A stretch of DNA of 64,000 nt from Eukaryota sp. TZLM1-RC (lineage: Eukaryota; Metamonada: BaSk clade), in the NCBI GenBank assembly GCA_040285825.1, contig JAUPSS010000007.1, positions 3,118,317 through 3,182,316 on the forward strand, read 5' to 3'. The translations under genes and the position numbers were made by a program. Positions 49,601-64,000 of the stretch are shown here, piece after piece; positions within the stretch are counted from its first letter, which is position 1, and each line of letters begins with the position of its first letter. The notes below the pieces were generated by a model, which did not search any database, was not told the origin of the DNA, and was given only the letters and a program-made list of their open reading frames with translations.

Positions 49601-52600
49601 AAACAATTGCTGTAAGTGTAAGAGTATCGTTTTGATACGATTTACTGAGAGCTCATATGAAGTTCCTAGTTTCGTATATTGACCAATGGTTGTTTATTAC
49701 AATCATTGGTCAAATCTTCAAAATCCATTTTGGGACAATTAATATAACAATTGTGGTGTTAAAGTCCGTGCTATGGTCATTTGAGTAGTCATTGGTTTGA
49801 TTGGTTGAATGGTCATTGGTATGATTAGATGAGTTGCATGTAGTCTTTATGTACTAGATGTGATCAACTTGTGATCAAACTTTGTGTGAAATTGTGTGTT
49901 AGTAATGTTGGCTATGTGTTGCTTGATCGGTACAAACTCATGATTACATTTTCAAATGATTTTGTATATATTTGAATTAATTGAGTGTATTAATTTTTAA
50001 ACATTAAATTGTAAAAAAAGTAAAAAATCAAAAAGTATACAATTGAATGTTGTAAACTAATAAAACAATTGCTGTAAGTGTAAGAGTATCGTTTTTGATA
50101 CGATTTACTGAGGCTCATATGAAGTTCCTAGTTTCGTATATTGACCAATGGTTGTTTATTACAATCATTGGTCAAATCTTACTAAAGTCCATTTTGGGAC
50201 AATTAATATAACAATTGTGGTGTTAAAGTCCGTGCTATGGTCATTTGAGTAGTCATTGGTATGATTGGTTGAATGGTCATTGGTATGATTAGATGAGTTG
50301 CATGTAGTCTTTATGTACTAGATGTGATCAACTTGTGATCAAACTTTGTGTGAAATTGTGTGTGGTAATGTTGGCTATGTGTTACTTGATCAGTACAAAC
50401 TCATGATTACATTTTCAAATGATTTTGTATATATTTGAATTAATTGAGTGTATTAATTTTTAAACATTAAATTGTAAAAAAAGTAAAAAATCAAAAAGTA
50501 TACAATTGAATGTTGTAAACTAATAAAACAATTGCTGTAAGTGTAAGAGTATCGTTTTTGATACGATTTACTGAGGCTCATATGAAGTTCCTAGTTTCGT
50601 ATATTGACCAATGGTTGTTTATTACAATCATTGGTCAAATCTTAAAATCCATTTTGGGACAATTAATATAACAATTGTGGTGTTAAAGTCCGTGCTATGG
50701 TCATTTGAGTAGTCATTGGTATGATTGGTTGAATGGTCATTGGTATGATTAGATGAGTTGCATGTAGTCTTTATGTACTAGATGTGATCAACTTGTGATC
50801 AAACTTTGTGTGAAATTGTGTGTTAGTAATGTTGGCTATGTGTTACTTGATCAGTACAAACTCATGATTACATTTTCAAATGATTTTGTATATATTTGAA
50901 TTAATTGAGTGTATTAATTTTTAAACATTAAATTGTAAAAAAGTAAAAAATCAAAAAGTATACAATTGAATGTTGTAAACTAATAAAACAATTGCTGTAA
51001 GTGTAAGAGTATCGTTTTTGATACGATTTACTGAGAGCTCATATGAAGTTCCTAGTTTCGTATATTGACCAATGGTTGTTTATTACAATCATTGGTCAAA
51101 TCTTCAAAATCCATTTTGGGACAATTAATATAACAATTGTGGTGTTAAAGTCCGTGCTATGGTCATTTGAGTAGTCATTGGTTTGATTGGTTGAATGGTC
51201 ATTGGTATGATTAGATGAGTTGCATGTAGTCTTTATGTACTAGATGTGATCAACTTGTGATCAAACTTTGTGTGAAATTGTGTGTTAGTAATGTTGGCTA
51301 TGTGTTGCTTGATCGGTACAAACTCATGATTACATTTTCAAATGATTTTGTATATATTTGAATTAATTGAGTGTATTAATTTTTAAACATTAAATTGTAA
51401 AAAAGTAAAAAATCAAAAAGTATACAATTGAATGTTGTAAACTAATAAAACAATTGCTGTAAGTGTAAGAGTATCGTTTTTGATACGATTTACTGAGAGC
51501 TCATATGAAGTTCCTAGTTTCGTATATTGACCAATGGTTGTTTATTACAATCATTGGTCAAATCTTAAAGTCCATTTTGGGACAATTAATATAACAATTG
51601 TGGTGTTAAAGTCCGTGCTATGGTCATTTGAGTAGTCATTGGTATGATTGGTTGAATGGTCATTGGTGTGATTAGATGAGTTGCATGTAGTCTTTATGTA
51701 CTAGATGTGATCAACTTGTGATCAAACTTTGTGTGAAATTGTGTGTTAGTAATGTTGGCTATGTGTTGCTTGATCAGTACAAACTCATGATTACATTTTC
51801 AAATGATTTTGTATATATTTGAATTAATTGGGTGTATTAATTTTTAAACATTAAATTGTAAAAAAGTAAAAAATCAAAAAGTATACAATTGAATGTTGTA
51901 AACTAATAAAACAATTGCTGTAAGTGTAAGAGTATCGTTTTTGATACGATTTACTGAGAGCTCATATGAAGTTCCTAGTTTCGTATATTGACCAATGGTT
52001 GTTTATTACAATCATTGGTCAAATCTTACTAAAGTCCATTTTGGGACAATTAATATAACAATTGTGGTGTTAAAGTCCGTGCTATGGTCATTTGAGTAGT
52101 CATTGGTTTGATTGGTTGAATGGTCATTGGTGTGATTAGATGAGTTGCATGTAGTCTTTATGTACTAGATGTGATCAACTTGTGATCAAACTTTGTGTGA
52201 AATTGTGTGTTAGTAATGTTGGCTATGTGTTACTTGATCAGTACAAACTCATGATTACATTTTCAAATGATTTTTGTATATATTTGAATTAATTGGGTGT
52301 ATTAATTTTTAAACATTAAATTGTAAAAAAGTAAAAAATCAAAAAGTATACAATTGAATGTTGTAAACTAATAAAACAATTGCTGTAAGTGTAAGAGTAT
52401 CGTTTTGATACGATTTACTGAGAGCTCATATGAAGTTCCTAGTTTCGTATATTGACCAATGGTTGTTTATTACAATCATTGGTCAAATCTTCTAAAGTCC
52501 ATTTTGGGACAATTAATATAACAATTGTGGTGTTAAAGTCCGTGCTATGGTCATTTGAGTAGTCATTGGTATGATTGGTTGAATGGTCATTGGTATGATT

Positions 52601-55600
52601 AGATGAGTTGCATGTAGTCTTTATGTACTAGATGTGATCAACTTGTGATCAAACTTTGTGTGAAATTGTGTGTTAGTAATGTTGGCTATGTGTTGCTTGA
52701 TCAGTACAAACTCATGATTACATTTTCAAATGATTTTGTATATATTTGAATTAATTGAGTGTATTAATTTTTAAACATTAAATTGTAAAAAAAGTAAAAA
52801 ATCAAAAAGTATACAATTGAATGTTGTAAACTAATAAAACAATTGCTGTAAGTGTAAGAGTATCGTTTTTGATACGATTTACTGAGGCTCATATGAAGTT
52901 CCTAGTTTCGTATATTGACCAATGGTTGTTTATTACAATCATTGGTCAAATCTTCAAAAGTCCATTTTGGGACAATTAATATAACAATTGTGGTGTTAAA
53001 GTCCGTGCTATGGTCATTTGAGTAGTCATTGGTTTGATTGGTTGAATGGTCATTGGTATGATTAGATGAGTTGCATGTAGTCTTTATGTACTAGATGTGA
53101 TCAACTTGTGATCAAACTTTGTGTGAAATTGTGTGTTAGTAATGTTGGCTATGTGTTGCTTGATCAGTACAAACTCATGATTACATTTTCAAATGATTTT
53201 GTATATATTTGAATTAATTGAGTGTATTAATTTTTAAACATTAAATTGTAAAAAAGTAAAAAATCAAAAAGTATACAATTGAATGTTGTAAACTAATAAA
53301 ACAATTGCTGTAAGTGTAAGAGTATCGTTTTTGATACGATTTACTGAGAGCTCATATGAAGTTCCTAGTTTCGTATATTGACCAATGGTTGTTTATTACA
53401 ATCATTGGTCAAATCTTTAAAGTCCATTTTGGGACAATTAATATAACAATTGTGGTGTTAAAGTCCGTGCTATGGTCATTTGAGTAGTCATTGGTATGAT
53501 TGGTTGAATGGTCATTGGTGTGATTAGATGAGTTGCATGTAGTCTTTATGTACTAGATGTGATCAACTTGTGATCAAACTTTGTGTGAAATTGTGTGTTA
53601 GTAATGTTGGCTATGTGTTACTTGATCAGTACAAACTCATGATTACATTTTCAAATGATTTTGTATATATTTGAATTAATTGAGTGTATTAATTTTTAAA
53701 CATTAAATTGTAAAAAAGTAAAAAATCAAAAAGTATACAATTGAATGTTGTAAACTAATAAAACAATTGCTGTAAGTGTAAGAGTATCGTTTTGATACGA
53801 TTTACTGAGAGCTCATATGAAGTTCCTAGTTTCGTATATTGACCAATGGTTGTTTATTACAATCATTGGTCAAATCTTTAAAGTCCATTTTGGGACAATT
53901 AATATAACAATTGTGGTGTTAAAGTCCGTGCTATGGTCATTTGAGTAGTCATTGGTATGATTGGTTGAATGGTCATTGGTATGATTAGATGAGTTGCATG
54001 TAGTCTTTATGTACTAGATGTGATCAACTTGTGATCAAACTTTGTGTGAAATTGTGTGTTAGTAATGTTGGCTATGTGTTGCTTGATCAGTACAAACTCA
54101 TGATTACATTTTCAAATGATTTTTGTATATATTTGAATTAATTGAGTGTATTAATTTTTAAACATTAAATTGTAAAAAAAGTAAAAAATCAAAAAGTATA
54201 CAATTGAATGTTGTAAACTAATAAAACAATTGCTGTAAGTGTAAGAGTATCGTTTTTGATACGATTTACTGAGAGCTCATATGAAGTTCCTAGTTTCGTA
54301 TATTGACCAATGGTTGTTTATTACAATCATTGGTCAAATCTTAAAGTCCATTTTGGGACAATTAATATAACAATTGTGGTGTTAAAGTCCGTGCTATGGT
54401 CATTTGAGTAGTCATTGGTATGATTGGTTGAATGGTCATTGGTATGATTAGATGAGTTGCATGTAGTCTTTATGTACTAGATGTGATCAACTTGTGATCA
54501 AACTTTGTGTGAAATTGTGTGTTAGTAATGTTGGCTATGTGTTACTTGATCAGTACAAACTCATGATTACATTTTTCAAATGATTTTGTATATATTTGAA
54601 TTAATTGAGTGTATTAATTTTTAAACATTAAATTGTAAAAAAGTAAAAAATCAAAAAGTATACAATTGAATGTTGTAAAACTAATAAAACAATTGCTGTA
54701 AGTGTAAGAGTATCGTTTTTGATACGATTTACTGAGGCTCATATGAAGTTCCTAGTTTCGTATATTGACCAATGGTTGTTTATTACAATCATTGGTCAAA
54801 TCTTCAAAAGTCCATTTTGGGACAATTAATATAACAATTGTGGTGTTAAAGTCCGTGCTATGGTCATTTGAGTAGTCATTGGTATGATTGGTTGAATGGT
54901 CATTGGTATGATTAGATGAGTTGCATGTAGTCTTTATGTACTAGATGTGATCAACTTGTGATCAAACTTTGTGTGAAATTGTGTGTTAGTAATGTTGGCT
55001 ATGTGTTACTTGATCAGTACAAACTCATGATTACATTTTCAAATGATTTTGTATATATTTGAATTAATTGGGTGTATTAATTTTTAAACATTAAATTGTA
55101 AAAAAAGTAAAAAAATCAAAAAGTATACAATTGAATGTTGTAAACTAATAAAACAATTGCTGTAAGTGTAAGAGTATCGTTTTTGATACGATTTACTGAG
55201 AGCTCATATGAAGTTCCTAGTTTCGTATATTGACCAATGGTTGTTTATTACAATCATTGGTCAAATCTTCAAAGTCCATTTTGGGACAATTAATATAACA
55301 ATTGTGGTGTTAAAGTCCGTGCTATGGTCATTTGAGTAGTCATTGGTATGATTGGTTGAATGGTCATTGGTATGATTAGATGAGTTGCATGTAGTCTTTA
55401 TGTACTAGATGTGATCAACTTGTGATCAAACTTTGTGTGAAATTGTGTGTTAGTAATGTTGGCTATGTGTTGCTTGATCAGTACAAACTCATGATTACAT
55501 TTTCAAATGATTTTGTATATATTTGAATTAATTGAGTGTATTAATTTTTAAACATTAAATTGTAAAAAAAGTAAAAAATCAAAAAAGTATACAATTGAAT

Positions 55601-58600
55601 GTTGTAAACTAATAAAACAATTGCTGTAAGTGTAAGAGTATCGTTTTTGATACGATTTACTGAGAGCTCATATGAAGTTCCTAGTTTCGTATATTGACCA
55701 ATGGTTGTTTATTACAATCATTGGTCAAATCTTCTAAAGTCCATTTTGGGACAATTAATATAACAATTGTGGTGTTAAAGTCCGTGCTATGGTCATTTGA
55801 GTAGTCATTGGTATGATTGGTTGAATGGTCATTGGTATGATTAGATGAGTTGCATGTAGTCTTTATGTACTAGATGTGATCAACTTGTGATCAAACTTTG
55901 TGTGAAATTGTGTGTTAGTAATGTTGGCTATGTGTTACTTGATCAGTACAAACTCATGATTACATTTTCAAATGATTTTGTATATATTTGAATTAATTGA
56001 GTGTATTAATTTTTAAACATTAAATTGTAAAAAAAGTAAAAAATCAAAAAGTATACAATTGAATGTTGTAAACTAATAAAACAATTGCTGTAAGTGTAAG
56101 AGTATCGTTTTTGATACGATTTACTGAGAGCTCATATGAAGTTCCTAGTTTCGTATATTGACCAATGGTTGTTTATTACAATCATTGGTCAAATCTTAAA
56201 GTCCATTTTGGGACAATTAATATAACAATTGTGGTGTTAAAGTCCGTGCTATGGTCATTTGAGTAGTCATTGGTATGATTGGTTGAATGGTCATTGGTAT
56301 GATTAGATGAGTTGCATGTAGTCTTTATGTACTAGATGTGATCAACTTGTGATCAAACTTTGTGTGAAATTGTGTGTTAGTAATGTTGGCTGTGTGTTGC
56401 TTGATCAGTACAAACTCATGATTACATTTTCAAATGATTTTTGTATATATTTGAATTAATTGAGTGTATTAATTTTTAAACATTAAATTGTAAAAAAGTA
56501 AAAAATCAAAAAGTATACAATTGAATGTTGTAAACTAATAAAACAATTGCTGTAAGTGTAAGAGTATCGTTTTTGATACGATTTACTGAGGCTCATATGA
56601 AGTTCCTAGTTTCGTATATTGACCAATGGTTGTTTATTACAATCATTGGTCAAATCTTAAAGTCCATTTTGGGACAATTAATATAACAATTGTGGTGTTA
56701 AAGTCCATTGCTATGGTCATTTGAGTAGTCATTGGTATGATTGGTTGAATGGTCATTGGTATGATTAGATGAGTTGCATGTAGTCTTTATGTACTAGATG
56801 TGATCAACTTGTGATCAAACTTTGTGTGAAATTGTGTGTTAGTAATGTTGGCTATGTGTTACTTGATCAGTACAAACTCATGATTACATTTTCAAATGAT
56901 TTTGTATATATTTGAATTAATTGAGTGTATTAATTTTTAAACATTAAATTGTAAAAAAGTAAAAAATCAAAAAGTATACAATTGAATGTTGTAAACTAAT
57001 AAAACAATTGCTGTAAGTGTAAGAGTATCGTTTTTGATACGATTTACTGAGGCTCATATGAAGTTCCTAGTTTCGTATATTGACCAATGGTTGTTTATTA
57101 CAATCATTGGTCAAATCTTCTAAGAATCCATTTTGGGACAATTAATATAACAATTGTGGTGTTAAAGTCCATTGCTATGGTCATTTGAGTAGTCATTGGT
57201 ATGATTGGTTGAATGGTCATTGGTATGATTAGATGAGTTGCATGTAGTCTTTATGTACTAGATGTGATCAACTTGTGATCAAACTTTGTGTGAAATTGTG
57301 TGTTAGTAATGTTGGCTATGTGTTGCTTGATCAGTACAAACTCATGATTACATTTTCAAATGATTTTGTATATATTTGAATTAATTGAGTGTATTAATTT
57401 TTAAACATTAAATTGTAAAAAAAGTAAAAAATCAAAAAGTATACAATTGAATGTTGTAAACTAATAAAACAATTGCTGTAAGTGTAAGAGTATCGTTTTG
57501 ATACGATTTACTGAGGCTCATATGAAGTTCCTAGTTTCGTATATTGACCAATGGTTGTTTATTACAATCATTGGTCAAATCTTAAAGTCCATTTTGGGAC
57601 AATTAATATAACAATTGTGGTGTTAAAGTCCGTGCTATGGTCATTTGGTAGTCATTGGTATGATTGGTTGAATGGTCATTGGTATGATTAGATGAGTTGC
57701 ATGTAGTCTTTATGTACTAGATGTGATCAACTTGTGATCAAACTTTGTGTGAAATTGTGTGTTAGTAATGTTGGCTGTGTGTTGCTTGATCAGTACAAAC
57801 TCATGATTACATTTTCAAATGATTTTGTATATATTTGAATTAATTGAGTGTATTAATTTTTAAACATTAAATTGTAAAAAAGTAAAAAATCAAAAGTATA
57901 CAATTGAATGTTGTAAACTAATAAAACAATTGCTGTAAGTGTAAGAGTATCGTTTTGATACGATTTACTGAGGCTCATATGAAGTTCCTAGTTTCGTATA
58001 TTGACCAATGGTTGTTTATTACAATCATTGGTCAAATCTTAAAGTCCATTTTGGGACAATTAATATAACAATTGTGGTGTTAAAGTCCATTGCTATGGTC
58101 ATTTGAGTAGTCATTGGTATGATTGGTTGAATGGTCATTGGTATGATTAGATGAGTTGCATGTAGTCTTTATGTACTAGATGTGATCAACTTGTGATCAA
58201 ACTTTGTGTGAAATTGTGTGTTAGTAATGTTGGCTATGTGTTACTTGATCAGTACAAACTCATGATTACATTTTCAAATGATTTTGTATATATTTGAATT
58301 AATTGAGTGTATTAATTTTTAAACATTAAATTGTAAAAAAGTAAAAAATCAAAAGTATACAATTGAATGTTGTAAACTAATAAAACAATTGCTGTAAGTG
58401 TAAGAGTATCGTTTTTGATACGATTTACTGAGAGCTCATATGAAGTTCCTAGTTTCGTATATTGACCAATGGTTGTTTATTACAATCATTGGTCAAATCT
58501 AAAGTCCATTTTGGGACAATTAATATAACAATTGTGGTGTTAAAGTCCATTGCTATGGTCATTTGAGTAGTCATTGGTATGATTGGTTGAATGGTCATTG

Positions 58601-61600
58601 GTATGATTAGATGAGTTGCATGTAGTCTTTATGTACTAGATGTGATCAACTTGTGATCAAACTTTGTGTGAAATTGTGTGTTAGTAATGTTGGCTATGTG
58701 TTGCTTGATCAGTACAAACTCATGATTACATTTTCAAATGATTTTGTATATATTTGAATTAATTGGGTGTATTAATTTTTAAACATTAAATTGTAAAAAA
58801 GTAAAAAATCAAAAGTATACAATTGAATGTTGTAAACTAATAAAACAATTGCTGTAAGTGTAAGAGTATCGTTTTGATACGATTTACTGAGGCTCATATG
58901 AAGTTCCTAGTTTCGTATATTGACCAATGGTTGTTTATTACAATCATTGGTCAAATCTTCAAGAATCCATTTTGGGACAATTAATATAACAATTGTGGTG
59001 TTAAAGTCCGTGCTATGGTCATTTGAGTAGTCATTGGTATGATTGGTTGAATGGTCATTGGTATGATTAGATGAGTTGCATGTAGTCTTTATGTACTAGA
59101 TGTGATCAACTTGTGATCAAACTTTGTGTGAAATTGTGTGTTAGTAATGTTGGCTATGTATTTACTTGATCAGTACAAACTCATGATTACATTTTCAAAT
59201 GATTTTGTATATATTTGAATTAATTGAGTGTATTAATTTTTAAACATTAAATTGTAAAAAAGTAAAAAATCAAAAGTATACAATTGAATGTTGTAAACTA
59301 ATAAAACAATTGCTGTAAGTGTAAGAGTATCGTTTTTGATACGATTTACTGAGAGCTCATATGAAGTTCCTAGTTTCGTATATTGACCAATGGTTGTTTA
59401 TTACAATCATTGGTCAAATCTTCTAAGAATCCATTTTGGGACAATTAATATAACAATTGTGGTGTTAAAGTCCGTGCTATGGTCATTTGAGTAGTCATTG
59501 GTATGATTGGTTGAATGGTCATTGGTATGATTAGATGAGTTGCATGTAGTCTTTATGTACTAGATGTGATCAACTTGTGATCAAACTTTGTGTGAAATTG
59601 TGTGTTAGTAATGTTGGCTATGTGTTGCTTGATCAGTACAAACTCATGATTACATTTTCAAATGATTTTGTATATATTTGAATTAATTGAGTGTATTAAT
59701 TTTTAAACATTAAATTGTAAAAAAGTAAAAAATCAAAAGTATACAATTGAATGTTGTAAACTAATAAAACAATTGCTGTAAGTGTAAGAGTATCGTTTTT
59801 GATACGATTTACTGAGAGCTCATATGAAGTTCCTAGTTTCGTATATTGACCAATGGTTGTTTATTACAATCATTGGTCAAATCTTAAAGTCCATTTTGGG
59901 ACAATTAATATAACAATTGTGGTGTTAAAAGTCCGTGCTATGGTCATTTGAGTAGTCATTGGTATGATTGGTTGAATGGTCATTGGTATGATTAGATGAG
60001 TTGCATGTAGTCTTTATGTACTAGATGTGATCAACTTGTGATCAAACTTTGTGTGAAATTGTGTGTTAGTAATGTTGGCTATGTGTTGCTTGATCAGTAC
60101 AAACTCATGATTACATTTTCAAATGATTTTGTATATATTTGAATTAATTGGGTGTATTAATTTTTAAACATTAAATTGTAAAAAAGTAAAAAATCAAAAA
60201 GTATACAATTGAATGTTGTAAACTAATAAAACAATTGCTGTAAGTGTAAGAGTATCGTTTTTGATACGATTTACTGAGAGCTCATATGAAGTTCCTAGTT
60301 TCGTATATTGACCAATGGTTGTTTATTACAATCATTGGTCAAATCTTAAAGTCCATTTTGGGACAATTAATATAACAATTGTGGTGTTAAAGTCCATTGC
60401 TATGGTCATTTGATTAGTCATTGGTATGATTGGTTGAATGGTCATTGGTATGATTAGATGAGTTGCATGTAGTCTTTATGTACTAGATGTGATCAACTTG
60501 TGATCAAACTTTGTGTGAAATTGTGTGTTAGTAATGTTGGCTATGTGTTGCTTGATCAGTACAAACTCATGATTACATTTTCAAATGATTTTGTATATAT
60601 TTGAATTAATTGAGTGTATTAATTTTTAAACATTAAATTGTAAAAAAGTAAAAAATCAAAAGTATACAATTGAATGTTGTAAACTAATAAAACAATTGCT
60701 GTAAGTGTAAGAGTATCGTTTTTGATACGATTTACTGAGAGCTCATATGAAGTTCTAGTTTCGTATATTGACCAATGGTTGTTTATTACAATCATTGGTC
60801 AAATCTTTAAAGTCCATTTTGGGACAATTAATATAACAATTGTGGTGTTAAAGTCCGTGCTATGGTCATTTGGTAGTCATTGGTATGATTGGTTGAATGG
60901 TCATTGGTATGATTAGATGAGTTGCATGTAGTCTTTATGTACTAGATGTGATCAACTTGTGATCAAACTTTGTGTGAAATTGTGTGTTAGTAATGTTGGC
61001 TATGTGTTGCTTGATCGGTACAAACTCATGATTACATTTTCAAATGATTTTGTATATATTTGAATTAATTGAGTGTATTAATTTTTAAACATTAAATTGT
61101 AAAAAAGTAAAAAATCAAAAAGTATACAATTGAATGTTGTAAACTAATAAAACAATTGCTGTAAGTGTAAGAGTATCGTTTTTGATACGATTTACTGAGG
61201 CTCATATGAAGTTCCTAGTTTCGTATATTGACCAATGGTTGTTTATTACAATCATTGGTCAAATCTTCAAAAGTCCATTTTGGGACAATTAATATAACAA
61301 TTGTGGTGTTAAAGTCCATTGCTATGGTCATTTGATTAGTCATTGGTATGATTGGTTGAATGGTCATTGGTATGATTAGATGAGTTGCATGTAGTCTTTA
61401 TGTACTAGATGTGATCAACTTGTGATCAAACTTTGTGTGAAATTGTGTGTTAGTAATGTTGGCTATGTGTTGCTTGATCAGTACAAACTCATGATTACAT
61501 TTTCAAATGATTTTGTATATATTTGAATTAATTGAGTGTATTAATTTTTAAACATTAAATTGTAAAAAAGTAAAAAATCAAAAGTATACAATTGAATGTT

Positions 61601-64000
61601 GTAAACTAATAAAACAATTGCTGTAAGTGTAAGAGTATCGTTTTGATACGATTTACTGAGGCTCATATGAAGTTCCTAGTTTCGTATATTGACCAATGGT
61701 TGTTTATTACAATCATTGGTCAAATCTTAAAGTCCATTTTGGGACAATTAATATAACAATTGTGGTGTTAAAGTCCGTGCTATGGTCATTTGATTAGTCA
61801 TTGGTATGATTGGTTGAATGGTCATTGGTATGATTAGATGAGTTGCATGTAGTCTTTATGTACTAGATGTGATCAACTTGTGATCAAACTTTGTGTGAAA
61901 TTGTGTGTTAGTAATGTTGGCTATGTGTTGCTTGATCAGTACAAACTCATGATTACATTTTCAAATGATTTTGTATATATTTGAATTAATTGAGTGTATT
62001 AATTTTTAAACATTAAATTGTAAAAAAAGTAAAAAATCAAAAGTATACAATTGAATGTTGTAAACTAATAAAACAATTGCTGTAAGTGTAAGAGTATCGT
62101 TTTGATACGATTTACTGAGGCTCATATGAAGTTCCTAGTTTCGTATATTGACCAATGGTTGTTTATTACAATCATTGGTCAAATCTAAAATCCATTTTGG
62201 GACAATTAATATAACAATTGTGGTGTTAAAGTCCGTGCTATGGTCATTTGATTAGTCATTGGTATGATTGGTTGAATGGTCATTGGTATGATTAGATGAG
62301 TTGCATGTAGTCTTTATGTACTAGATGTGATCAACTTGTGATCAAACTTTGTGTGAAATTGTGTGTTAGTAATGTTGGCTATGTGTTACTTGATCAGTAC
62401 AAACTCATGATTACATTTTCAAATGATTTTGTATATATTTGAATTAATTGAGTGTATTAATTTTTAAACATTAAATTGTAAAAAAAGTAAAAAATCAAAA
62501 AGTATACAATTGAATGTTGTAAACTAATAAAACAATTGCTGTAAGTGTAAGAGTATCGTTTTTGATACGATTTACTGAGAGCTCATATGAAGTTCCTAGT
62601 TTCGTATATTGACCAATGGTTGTTTATTACAATCATTGGTCAAATCTTTAAAGTCCATTTTGGGACAATTAATATAACAATTGTGGTGTTAAAGTCCATT
62701 GCTATGGTCATTTGAGTAGTCATTGGTATGATTGGTTGAATGGTCATTGGTATGATTAGATGAGTTGCATGTAGTCTTTATGTACTAGATGTGATCAACT
62801 TGTGATCAAACTTTGTGTGAAATTGTGTGTTAGTAATGTTGGCTATGTGTTGCTTGATCAGTACAAACTCATGATTACATTTTCAAATGATTTTGTATAT
62901 ATTTGAATTAATTGAGTGTATTAATTTTTAAACATTAAATTGTAAAAAAGTAAAAAATCAAAAAGTATACAATTGAATGTTGTAAACTAATAAAACAATT
63001 GCTGTAAGTGTAAGAGTATCGTTTTTGATACGATTTACTGAGAGCTCATATGAAGTTCCTAGTTTCGTATATTGACCAATGGTTGTTTATTACAATCATT
63101 GGTCAAATCTTAAAGTCCATTTTGGGACAATTAATATAACAATTGTGGTGTTAAAGTCCGTGCTATGGTCATTTGATTAGTCATTGGTATGATTGGTTGA
63201 ATGGTCATTGGTATGATTAGATGAGTTGCATGTAGTCTTTATGTACTAGATGTGATCAACTTGTGATCAAACTTTGTGTGAAATTGTGTGTTAGTAATGT
63301 TGGCTATGTGTTGCTTGATCAGTACAAACTCATGATTACATTTTCAAATGATTTTGTATATATTTGAATTAATTGAGTGTATTAATTTTTAAACATTAAA
63401 TTGTAAAAAAGTAAAAAATCAAAAAGTATACAATTGAATGTTGTAAACTAATAAAACAATTGCTGTAAGTGTAAGAGTATCGTTTTGATACGATTTACTG
63501 AGAGCTCATATGAAGTTCCTAGTTTCGTATATTGACCAATGGTTGTTTATTACAATCATTGGTCAAATCTTAAAGTCCATTTTGGGACAATTAATATAAC
63601 AATTGTGGTGTTAAAGTCCGTGCTATGGTCATTTGATTAGTCATTGGTATGATTGGTTGAATGGTCATTGGTATGATTAGATGAGTTGCATGTAGTCTTT
63701 ATGTACTAGATGTGATCAACTTGTGATCAAACTTTGTGTGAAATTGTGTGTTAGTAATGTTGGCTATGTGTTGCTTGATCAGTACAAACTCATGATTACA
63801 TTTTCAAATGATTTTGTATATATTTGGATTAATTGGGTGTATTAATTTTTAAACATTAAATTGTAAAAAAGTAAAAAATCAAAAGTATACAATTGAATGT
63901 TGTAAACTAATAAAACAATTGCTGTAAGTGTAAGAGTATCGTTTTGATACGATTTACTGAGGCTCATATGAAGTTCCTAGTTTCGTATATTGACCAATGG

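Larger units (their letters stand above)
40363..64000 (+). repeat. rDNA-derived satellite array, right block (about 52 units, open at window end)
   Basis: Begins inside the 28S 3' end (ATTGCTGTAAG at 40,363) and runs without interruption to the end of the window, with a period near 460 bp. Units mix the GAGGCTC and GAGAGCTC forms and lack the subfamily-B variants. Scattered variants include GTGTGGTAATG for GTGTTAGTAATG, GATCGGTAC for GATCAGTAC, GGGTGTATT for GAGTGTATT, and, between about 56.7 and 62.7 kb, TCCATTGC for TCCGTGC in about seven units. No 18S promoter region, gene or other insert was found in these 23.6 kb. Confidence 0.97.

Noticed and set aside
60722-60916. 64-codon open frame in a satellite unit
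   Set aside because: It depends on one single-base difference in one unit; neighbouring units break it, and it overlaps the 28S helix and the hairpin.
40363-64000. Telomeric or centromeric satellite
   Set aside because: No short telomere-type repeat is seen and the units derive from the 28S 3' end. A centromeric role cannot be excluded but nothing in the sequence supports it.

Overview
The window is eukaryotic. It is AT-rich, has no bacterial-style gene packing, and carries a large-subunit (28S) rRNA gene with eukaryotic expansion segments plus a non-LTR retrotransposon of the restriction-like-endonuclease (R2-like) class. The lineage cannot be fixed from the sequence. The 28S core is canonical and the AT-rich expansion segments fit an AT-rich invertebrate or protist. 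No 18S, 5.8S or ITS sequence was found.

Layout, all in one orientation (+): (1) 1-31,686, about 68 head-to-tail copies of a ~455-470 bp satellite, with a distinct sequence subfamily in the last ~7 kb; (2) 31,687-35,284, a 5'-truncated R2-like retrotransposon with RNase H, two zinc fingers, reverse transcriptase, zinc knuckle and endonuclease, its reading frame broken twice; (3) 35,285 to about 35,685, the 3' end of a 28S gene directly behind the element; (4) 35,616-37,447, four satellite units; (5) 37,448 to about 40,430, a 28S gene lacking only its 5' few hundred bases; (6) 40,363-64,000, about 52 more satellite units.

The most informative observation is that the satellite is rDNA-derived. 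Each unit begins inside the 28S gene: its first ~65 bp contain the conserved 3'-terminal helix of 28S rRNA (GTAAGTG..AGAGT..CGAT..ACTGAG, with the spacing I recall for other eukaryotes). About 28 bp further on is a 35-nt inverted repeat (15-bp stem, 5-nt loop) placed where 3'-ETS processing hairpins lie. The array therefore looks like intergenic spacer in which [28S 3' end + 3' ETS + ~350 bp] has been amplified into blocks of more than 20-30 kb.

The two rDNA remnants are each cut off at the 5' side by satellite and each run at the 3' side into satellite at the same base. The locus thus looks like a rearranged edge of an rDNA array, or an rDNA-derived satellite domain, rather than a working rDNA repeat. 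The retrotransposon's 3' end abuts 28S sequence at a site about 711 bp downstream of the canonical R2 site, and its RNase H domain sits at the N-terminus, ahead of the zinc fingers. Both are unusual. Several differences, including both frame breaks, are single-base changes in A/T runs, so some may be sequencing or consensus errors.
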